Assembly: GCA_964537505.1 (NCBI GenBank)
Contig: CAZICK010000128.1
Span: 1 to 7,200, forward strand
DNA length: 7,200 nt
Origin: DAINBT01 sp036732785
GTDB taxonomy: Bacteria; Planctomycetota; Phycisphaerae; Sedimentisphaerales; SM23-30
Reading direction: 5' to 3'
Each line of letters begins with the position of its first letter. Positions within the stretch are counted from its first letter, which is position 1. Positions 1 to 3,937 of the stretch are shown here, piece after piece. Made by a program: the position numbers and the translations under genes. The notes beneath the pieces were generated by a model, which saw only the letters and a program-made list of their open reading frames with translations, was not told the DNA's origin and searched no databases.

Positions 1-1
1 A

Positions 2-871
2 GGCCCCACCGGGTCCGGAAAGGAACTATTTGCCCGGGCCGTACACAACCTCAGCCCACGCAAGAAAAAGAAATTCGTGGCGGTCAATTGCGGTGCTCTG
101 CCGGATACGCTATTGGAGTCTGAATTGTTTGGTTATGTCAAAGGTGCTTTCACCGACGCCAGAAAGGACAAACCGGGTCGATTTGCCATAGCCAGTGGCG
201 GCACGATCCTCCTTGATGAGATAGCCGATACATCCCAGGCAACTCAAGTCAAGCTTTTGAGAGTGCTGCAGGAAAAGGAATACGAGCCTCTGGGCAGTAC
301 CGAAACGATAAAAGCTGATGTGCGGGTAATAGCAGCAACTAATAAGAACTTGCGTGAACTTGCCGGGCGAGGGCAGTTTCGCGATGATCTGTACTACAGG
401 CTCAATATCGTCAAACTAACCCTTCCGCCGCTGAGAGATCGGCGGGAAGACATCCCCCTGTTGGCCGAGCATTTTATACACAAATTTAACGCCAGAAAAG
501 GCAAGAATATCCAGGGAATATCTCCAAAAGCGATGGCTGTCTTGATGCGGCATGAATTCCCCGGGAACATCCGAGAGTTGGAAAATATCATCGAGCACGC
601 CTTTGTTCTGTGCCGTGGTCACGAGATTAATCCGGAGCACCTTCCGCCGGAGTTACTAAGCGGCTTGCCAAAAATAGATCTCTCGGAAAACAAAACCATC
701 ATGGTGATGCGAGACCATGCGGAAGAGGCATCCATCATAAGTGCCCTTCGCAAACATAACGGTAACAGGAACAAAGCGGCATTGGAGCTTGGTATCGACA
801 AAACCACCCTTTGGCGGAAAATAAAAAAACTCGGAATCACTTGGCCTGCACATAAAAAAGCTACTCTGTGA
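2..871 (+). CDS. Sigma-54-dependent transcriptional activator, 3' part
   Basis: This is an enhancer-binding protein that hydrolyses ATP to open promoters bound by sigma-54 RNA polymerase. The frame is open from base 2, so the gene enters from outside the window and its N-terminal sensory domain is not visible; 289 residues remain. The fragment begins inside the Walker A loop (GPTGSGKE, residues 1-8; the usual form is GE[ST]GTGKE). It then shows the sigma-54-contacting GAFTDA loop (48-53), Walker B GGTILLDE (66-73), the YYRLN/LPPLRDR region, PGNIREL (187-193), and a C-terminal Fis-type helix-turn-helix (about 247-279, containing GIDKTTLWRKI). The GTG at 77 is an internal codon, not a start. 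Family and role are clear. Whether the missing N-terminus is a receiver, PAS or GAF domain cannot be told. Its likely targets are the inverted repeat directly after its stop codon and the sigma-54 promoter downstream. Confidence 0.96.
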   Translation, partial: GPTGSGKELFARAVHNLSPRKKKKFVAVNCGALPDTLLESELFGYVKGAFTDARKDKPGRFAIASGGTILLDEIADTSQATQVKLLRVLQEKEYEPLGSTETIKADVRVIAATNKNLRELAGRGQFRDDLYYRLNIVKLTLPPLRDRREDIPLLAEHFIHKFNARKGKNIQGISPKAMAVLMRHEFPGNIRELENIIEHAFVLCRGHEINPEHLPPELLSGLPKIDLSENKTIMVMRDHAEEASIISALRKHNGNRNKAALELGIDKTTLWRKIKKLGITWPAHKKATL

Positions 872-889
872 GATTGCAACAATGCAATC
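872..889. promoter_or_regulatory. Inverted repeat, candidate upstream activator site
   Basis: The sequence is a perfect 7-bp inverted repeat with a 4-bp spacer, GATTGCA-ACAA-TGCAATC. It begins on the base after the activator's stop codon. Its centre lies about 150 bp upstream of the transcription start predicted from the sigma-54 promoter, a usual distance for an enhancer bound by a Fis-type HTH dimer. No T-run follows, so a terminator is unlikely. The inverted repeat is seen directly; binding by the adjacent activator is inferred. Confidence 0.55.
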
Positions 890-979
890 ATCAACTCTCA
901 CTTATCGCGGCTACGCACTCTATTATAGTCTTTCCTGCGAAATCATCCTAATATAACTCTTTTGTCTGAAAGTTGTTAC

Positions 980-991
980 GAGACATGTCTC
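980..991. promoter_or_regulatory. 12-bp perfect palindrome, possible operator
   Basis: GAGACATGTCTC is a perfect palindrome about 15 bp upstream of the -24 element. An upstream TGTCT at 963-967 adds a second match to its half-site AGACA. It differs from the 872-889 repeat, so it is not an obvious second copy of that site. It could be an operator for another regulator, or chance. Confidence 0.3.
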
Positions 992-1005
992 TTTCTGTGG
1001 GGTTT

Positions 1006-1021
1006 TGGCACGTTTTTTGCT
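1006..1021 (+). promoter_or_regulatory. Sigma-54 (-24/-12) promoter
   Basis: TGGCAC-N5-TTGCT matches the sigma-54 consensus TGGCAC-N5-TTGC[AT] exactly. GG is at 1007-1008 and GC at 1019-1020, with correct spacing. The predicted start of transcription is near 1032, just before the Shine-Dalgarno TAAGGAG (1036-1042), giving a leader of about 18 nt. The promoter faces the NifX-like operon, and the gene upstream encodes a sigma-54 activator, so both partners of the control circuit are side by side. Confidence 0.92.
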
Positions 1022-1049
1022 CCAGTGTCTCTCCGTAAGGAGCATTTTT

Positions 1050-1472
1050 ATGACAAAAATTGCCATAGCACTTTTTGGCTCGCGTGTTTCGCCGCGTTTT
1101 GATTGTGCACCGGCGTTTCGCGTGGTTGAGACGGACGACGGAAAGATATTGAACGCTGAAGACATCTCTGCTGAAAAGTGGAATGTATGGGACAGGATAA
1201 AAAAACTCAGTGAGCTGGGTGTCGAGACGTTGATTTGCGGTGGAATTGACTGCTTTTGTGCACAACAGATCAGCAGAGGTGGTATTAGAATTTATTCATG
1301 GATAACAGGTGAAGCCGATGATGCTCTGAGTTGCCTGCTCAGAGGTGAATTGGAATCTGGTTTTATGATGGCCCCTGGTGGGCGATGTCGTGGGCGATGG
1401 CAATTTGGCCAAGGCCACGGTGGTGGTCGAGGACGAGGCAGAAGACGGCGAGGTTTGCCTCCGGGAGCCTGA
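1050..1472 (+). CDS. NifX/NifB-family (dinitrogenase Fe-Mo cofactor biosynthesis-like) protein
   Basis: This 140-residue protein has a NifX/MTH1175-like fold (Nitro_FeMo-Co family): KIAIALFGSRVSPRFDCAP at the N-terminus and the CGGIDCFCAQQI segment (63-74) before an I-x-SW-x-x-GE strand (82-88). Members bind or carry metal clusters (NifX, NafY, NifB C-terminal domain, ORP). C19, C63, C68 and C70 are possible ligands or redox residues. The last 35 residues form a Gly/Arg-rich basic tail (GRGRGRRRRG). The ATG at 1050 is chosen because TAAGGAG (1036-1042) precedes it. A TTG at 1005 in the same frame overlaps the -24 promoter element and cannot be the start. First gene of the sigma-54 transcription unit; 26 nt separate it from the next gene. 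The family is certain enough, the cargo unknown. It is not evidence for nitrogen fixation by itself. Confidence 0.87.
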   Translation: MTKIAIALFGSRVSPRFDCAPAFRVVETDDGKILNAEDISAEKWNVWDRIKKLSELGVETLICGGIDCFCAQQISRGGIRIYSWITGEADDALSCLLRGELESGFMMAPGGRCRGRWQFGQGHGGGRGRGRRRRGLPPGA

Positions 1473-1482
1473 TAATTTAAGG

Positions 1483-1494
1483 AAAGGTGGTGAT
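1483..1494 (+). promoter_or_regulatory. Very strong Shine-Dalgarno site
   Basis: AAAGGTGGTGAT matches the 12-base complement of the 16S rRNA 3' end (AAAGGAGGTGAT) at 11 of 12 positions and sits just before ATG 1499. It fixes that start over the in-frame GTG at 1487, which lies inside the site. Confidence 0.75.
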
Positions 1495-1498
1495 TTTT

Positions 1499-1726
1499 AT
1501 GCCAAGAGGTGATGGAACAGGACCAACAGGTCAGGGACCGGGAACTGGTAGAGGAACGCCAAGACAGGCAGGATCAGGACGTGGTCGCATGGGCGGTCCC
1601 TTTGCTTCGGGACCAGGCGGAAATTGTGTCTGTCCCAGTTGCGGCCAAAAAACACCGCACACAGCAGGGCAGCCGTGCAATCAAATGCAATGTCCAAAAT
1701 GCGGTGCGGCCATGACAAGAGGTTAA
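1499..1726 (+). CDS. Small Gly-rich zinc-ribbon protein with MPRGDGTGP start
   Basis: A 75-residue protein. The first part is Gly/Arg-rich and opens with MPRGDGTGPTGQGPGTGRG, the signature start of small DUF5320-like proteins found beside NifX-family genes. The second part is a zinc-ribbon or rubredoxin-like knuckle: C45-x2-C48 (CPSCG) and C65-x2-C68 (CPKCG), with additional C43 and C60. These Cys could bind Zn or Fe; the function is unknown. The start is ATG 1499, set by an almost perfect Shine-Dalgarno. Its first 23 bases are identical to those of the gene at 1781, so the two 5' ends share a recent common origin or undergo conversion. It lies 26 nt after the NifX-like gene and 54 nt before the next gene, within the sigma-54 unit. 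Confidence 0.8.
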   Translation: MPRGDGTGPTGQGPGTGRGTPRQAGSGRGRMGGPFASGPGGNCVCPSCGQKTPHTAGQPCNQMQCPKCGAAMTRG

Positions 1727-1780
1727 CTGTATATTGTAATTTGTGAAAACTTATGAACCATTTTTTTAAGGAGTATAATC

Positions 1781-2194
1781 ATGCCAAGAGGTGATGGAAC
1801 AGGCCCTGCAGGTATGGGCCCAATGACAGGAAGAGCGGCAGGATACTGCGCAGGTTATCCGGCGCCGGGCTATATGAATCCGGTGGGCGGTCGAGGCTAT
1901 TTTGGTATGGGCCGAGGTGGTGGCCGGGGCGGCGGCTGGGGAAGGCGTAACCAATTTTACGCTACCGGCCTTCCCGGCTGGCAGCGTTTCGGCGCAGGCT
2001 ATCCGGCTTATGGTGGTGCGGCGCCTTATGGTAACGTAGGACCTTACGGAGCGCCCTATGGTGGGTCTTCTGGCGTAGCGACAACCAAAGAGCGGGAATT
2101 GGATATGCTTAAAGGGCAGGCCGAGTACTTTGAGGACGCCCTGGACGGAATCAAAAAACGCATCACTGAACTTGAGGCTAAATCTGAAAAATAA
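1781..2194 (+). CDS. DUF5320-like Gly/Tyr-rich protein with C-terminal coiled coil
   Basis: A 137-residue protein with three parts. The N-terminus is MPRGDGTGPAGMGPMTGR followed by GYC (21-23), typical of DUF5320. The middle (about 24-97) is low-complexity, rich in Gly, Tyr, Pro and Arg, and probably disordered. The C-terminus (about 103-137) is a charged heptad-like helix that should form a coiled coil. ATG 1781 follows AAGGAG (1768-1773) with a 7-nt spacer. C23 is the only cysteine. The helix matches the one in the NifX-ferredoxin fusion encoded next (12 of 30 residues identical without gaps), so the two proteins may pair or share a module. The function of the family is not established. Its constant company with NifX-like and ferredoxin-type proteins points to a scaffold or partner role (inference). 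Confidence 0.83.
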   Translation: MPRGDGTGPAGMGPMTGRAAGYCAGYPAPGYMNPVGGRGYFGMGRGGGRGGGWGRRNQFYATGLPGWQRFGAGYPAYGGAAPYGNVGPYGAPYGGSSGVATTKERELDMLKGQAEYFEDALDGIKKRITELEAKSEK

Positions 2195-2264
2195 GTTAAC
2201 CGGCAATTTGTATATTCCTGCATGCCGTTCTGAATAGAATGTAAAGAAGGTTTTGTTTATGATT

Positions 2265-2303
2265 GGGCAACACAGACCTCTGTAGATGGGGTCTGTGCTG
2301 CCT
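2265..2303 (+). ncRNA. Intergenic RNA hairpin upstream of the NifX-ferredoxin gene
   Basis: Arms GGCAACACAGACC (2266-2278) and GGTCTGTGCTGCC (2290-2302) pair over 13 positions with one A-C mismatch around an 11-nt loop, and a G-T pair extends the base. No U-run follows, so it is not a standard terminator. It ends 8 nt before the AGGAGGT Shine-Dalgarno (2312-2318). It may stabilise a processed transcript or affect translation of the downstream gene; this role is inferred. Confidence 0.5.
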
Positions 2304-2322
2304 TCCTGGTTAGGAGGTCACA

Positions 2323-3198
2323 ATGAAAATAGCAGTTACATCCACAGGTGGTAACCTTGACAGTCAGGTTGAGCCTCGCTTTGGCCGATGTCCTTACTTT
2401 TTGATTGTTGATTCGGAAACGTTTGAGTTTGAGGCCGTGGAGAATCCCAATGTCGCCCTGGGTGGCGGAGCCGGTATTCAATCGGCACAACTTTTGTCGA
2501 ATCGTGGTGTGCAGACGGTTCTGACAGGCAACTGTGGTCCAAATGCCTTTGCGACTCTTGGAGCCGCTGAGATTCAGGTAATCGTAGGCGTGGGCGGTGT
2601 GGTTCGTCAGGCAGTGGAGCAGTTCAAGCAAGGGGTGTTTTCAGGAGCAACCGAGGCAAATGTTGCCAGTCATTTTGGTATGGCCTCAGCAGATCAATCC
2701 AGTACTTCTGGTACACCAGCTATGTCAATGGGCGGCGGAGCAGGTGGCGGAAGAGGTATGGGTATGGGTGGTGGTCGTGGAATGGGCCGAGGTATGGGTA
2801 TGGGCGGCGGTCGTGGTATGGGCCATGGAATGGGCATAGGTGGCGCCATGGCAGTTCCTCCAACAGGGGCTTCCATGCCTGCAGGGCAGATGTCGCAACA
2901 AACAGGCGACCGCGAACAGGAACTGCAAACCCTCAAATCTCAAGCCCAGGAATTGGAAAATCAGCTTCAGTCAACCAATGCCCAAATTAACGAAATCGAG
3001 CATGGAGGTCGTGTTTGGGGCTTGATCGCAGTGGTAGAAGCAGAAAAATGCACCGCATGTGGTCTCTGTGTGGAAGTGTGCCCAACCGATGCGATTTCCA
3101 CTGATGATATTGCTCAGATCGATCGGGAAAAATGCAATGGTTGCGGTCAATGCGTTGCCGAATGCCCACAGGGCGCCTTATCATTAAAGAAGACATAA
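2323..3198 (+). CDS. NifX-domain / Gly-Met repeat / coiled coil / 2x[4Fe-4S] ferredoxin fusion
   Basis: A 291-residue, four-part protein. Residues 1-118 are a NifX/MTH1175-like domain (EPRFGRCPYF at 17-26, GGGAGIQSAQ at 47-56, GNCGPNAF at 69-76), the fold that carries metal clusters in NifX, NafY and ORP. Residues 136-174 are a Gly-Met-Arg linker built from a 12-residue repeat. Residues 196-227 are a coiled coil related to that of the preceding gene. Residues 240-288 carry two complete ferredoxin motifs: C243-x2-C246-x2-C249-x3-C253-P and C271-x2-C274-x2-C277-x3-C281-P. The start at ATG 2323 has AGGAGGT 4 nt upstream. No signal peptide or membrane segment is visible, so it is cytoplasmic. It could tie electron transfer to a cluster held by the NifX domain (inference). 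Most NifX-family proteins are only about 110-130 residues and lack ferredoxin sites. Confidence 0.9.
   Translation: MKIAVTSTGGNLDSQVEPRFGRCPYFLIVDSETFEFEAVENPNVALGGGAGIQSAQLLSNRGVQTVLTGNCGPNAFATLGAAEIQVIVGVGGVVRQAVEQFKQGVFSGATEANVASHFGMASADQSSTSGTPAMSMGGGAGGGRGMGMGGGRGMGRGMGMGGGRGMGHGMGIGGAMAVPPTGASMPAGQMSQQTGDREQELQTLKSQAQELENQLQSTNAQINEIEHGGRVWGLIAVVEAEKCTACGLCVEVCPTDAISTDDIAQIDREKCNGCGQCVAECPQGALSLKKT
2755..2844 (+). repeat. 36-bp in-frame tandem repeat (2.5 copies)
   Basis: The region encodes GMGMGGGRGMGR, then GMGMGGGRGMGH, then GMGIGG. Each unit is 36 bp, so copy-number changes would keep the reading frame and alter only the length of the linker between the NifX domain and the coiled coil. 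The copies differ at third positions, so they are not perfect at the DNA level. Confidence 0.7.
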
Positions 3199-3221
3199 CA
3201 AGTATTAACATTTGAAACAAT

Positions 3222-3243
3222 GAAGATGGCGCAGCCATTTTTC
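3222..3243 (+). terminator. Weak terminator-like hairpin
   Basis: ATGGC-GCA-GCCAT (3226-3238) forms a 5-bp stem with a triloop that runs into TTTTT (3238-3242). The A/G bases before the stem can pair with this T-run to lengthen it. It lies between the NifX-ferredoxin gene and the flavin-binding gene, only 2 nt before the latter's Shine-Dalgarno. The stem is short, so it could be a partial attenuator or have no function. Confidence 0.3.
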
Positions 3244-3245
3244 AC

Positions 3246-3250
3246 AGGAG
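3246..3250 (+). promoter_or_regulatory. Ribosome binding site that decides the downstream start
   Basis: AGGAG ends directly at the ATG of 3251, leaving no spacer, but lies 9 nt before a second in-frame ATG at 3260. The second ATG is therefore the better start. Confidence 0.6.
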
Positions 3251-3259
3251 ATGACGGAT

Positions 3260-3634
3260 ATGGCTCAATTGCCAAAAATGGTTAAGGATGCGATAGGTAA
3301 GCAGGATGTGTTTCCCGTTGCAACGTGTAGTCAGAATGGAATACCTAATGTTGTTTATATTAAGTTTTTAAAAGTAATTGATGATGAAACAGTGCTCATC
3401 GCGGATAATTATCTCAACAAGACACGTGACAATATTCTGAACAGCACAAAGCTTGCTTTTGTTGTCCGTGATGAGGAAAAAGGTTCTTTTCAAGTGAAGG
3501 GAACCGCTAAACGGCTGATAGATGGGCCGATGTATGGCGAGGTTCAGAAATGGGTACCTGAGGAATTTCCCAAAGTTGCCGCTGTTGTCCTCCATGTTGA
3601 GCAGGTATATAATGGGGCGAAACAACTGGTTTGA
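3260..3634 (+). CDS. PNPOx-like FMN-binding split-barrel protein
   Basis: A 124-residue protein of the pyridoxamine-5'-phosphate-oxidase-like split-barrel type, similar in size and pattern to the small FMN-binding protein of Desulfovibrio. Recognisable parts are FPVATCSQNGIPNVVYIKF (18-36), the two first barrel strands with the NG turn; LIADNYLNKTRDNI (46-59), where the family's K-T-x-x-N stretch contacts flavin phosphate; and FQVKGTAKRLIDG, the later strand. Members bind FMN (some bind F420 or haem) and the substrate is usually unknown; true PNPO activity is not implied. The ATG at 3260 is preferred to 3251 because of Shine-Dalgarno spacing. It lies 61 nt after the ferredoxin fusion and may share its transcript through the weak hairpin. 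The following 300 nt are non-coding or doubtful, so it probably ends the first module. Confidence 0.82.
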   Translation: MAQLPKMVKDAIGKQDVFPVATCSQNGIPNVVYIKFLKVIDDETVLIADNYLNKTRDNILNSTKLAFVVRDEEKGSFQVKGTAKRLIDGPMYGEVQKWVPEEFPKVAAVVLHVEQVYNGAKQLV

Positions 3635-3681
3635 AAACATTTTTATACTATAAAGAGCAATGAGCTTGTAATGTAATTAAC

Positions 3682-3858
3682 ATGCGAGTTACGAAAGACG
3701 TTGATATTCAGAGCCCTGCAGGGTGGGATGGAACTTGCCCGCAAGGGCAATTTGGTAACTGCCAAGAGGCTTCGCCATGTAGCGATCGGGCTTACCCGAA
3801 ATGCAATCCCGCTACGGATACGCCGCGTAGGCCACATGAGGATGTTTCAATTACATAA
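3682..3858 (+). CDS. Doubtful 58-aa Cys-containing ORF
   Basis: An open frame from ATG 3682 to TAA 3856-3858. It encodes a hydrophilic peptide with Cys at 19, 27, 33 and 41 and segments SPAGWDGTCPQG and DRAYPKC. The four Cys could suggest a metal knuckle. Against it: no convincing Shine-Dalgarno precedes the ATG, and two-thirds of the ORF coincides with a chain of hairpins. Two other frames over the same stretch are also open: a + frame at 3701-3895 and a - frame at 3643-3837. Openness in several frames fits a G/C-rich structured repeat better than a gene. I do not recognise the family. Confidence 0.25.
   Translation: MRVTKDVDIQSPAGWDGTCPQGQFGNCQEASPCSDRAYPKCNPATDTPRRPHEDVSIT
3714..3830. repeat. 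Chain of hairpins, candidate structured interspersed repeat
   Basis: Within about 120 bp there are successive near-perfect inverted repeats: CCCTGCAGGG (3714-3723); TTGCCC-GCAA-GGGCAA (3735-3750, GNRA-type loop); TTGGT-AACT-GCCAA (3752-3765, one T-G pair); GGC-TTC-GCC (3768-3776); and GTAGCG (3779-3784) with CGCTAC (3810-3815), enclosing TCGGG-CTTA-CCCGA (3786-3799). GCTACG can alternatively pair with CGTAG (3826-3830). The stretch is clearly richer in G/C than the A/T-rich flanks, which suggests an inserted element of REP or small-MITE type, or a structured RNA. Without a genome I cannot show other copies. Confidence 0.5.
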
Positions 3859-3885
3859 ATACACTTTTTCAAAGATATATGGGAT

Positions 3886-3891
3886 TATGAT
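3886..3891 (+). promoter_or_regulatory. Possible -10 box for the flavoprotein gene
   Basis: TATGAT in an A/T-rich stretch about 47 bp before the flavoprotein start. Only a poor -35 match (CTTTTT near 3864) lies at suitable spacing. The long gap upstream makes a separate promoter here reasonable, but the sequence support is weak. Confidence 0.2.
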
Positions 3892-3937
3892 GTAGTTGCT
3901 GACTTCAGAATTGAACCGATGGGAAAAAGAGCGGATA

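Noticed and set aside
1005..1049. TTG start at 1005 for the first NifX-like gene
   Set aside because: This codon lies in the -24 promoter element, upstream of the predicted transcription start; ATG 1050 has the Shine-Dalgarno and the family N-terminus.
948..1265. Minus-strand ORFs over the control region and the first NifX-like gene
   Set aside because: They run antisense to a clear family gene and across the sigma-54 promoter, with no recognisable motifs.
2259..2285. Eight-codon leader peptide before the fusion gene
   Set aside because: The codons show no regulatory bias (no run of one amino acid), and there is no terminator to attenuate.
2287..2302. Sigma-54-like TGG-N-TGC pattern before the fusion gene
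   Set aside because: The core matches are poor (GGGT in place of GCAC) and the site lies inside the hairpin stem.
2694..2943. Minus-strand Pro-rich ORFs opposite the Gly-Met repeat
   Set aside because: Pro-rich frames are the automatic complement of Gly-rich coding sequence.
1050..3198. Nitrogenase cofactor operon
   Set aside because: No nifH, nifD, nifK, nifE or nifN is present. NifX-family domains are widespread in non-fixing anaerobes.
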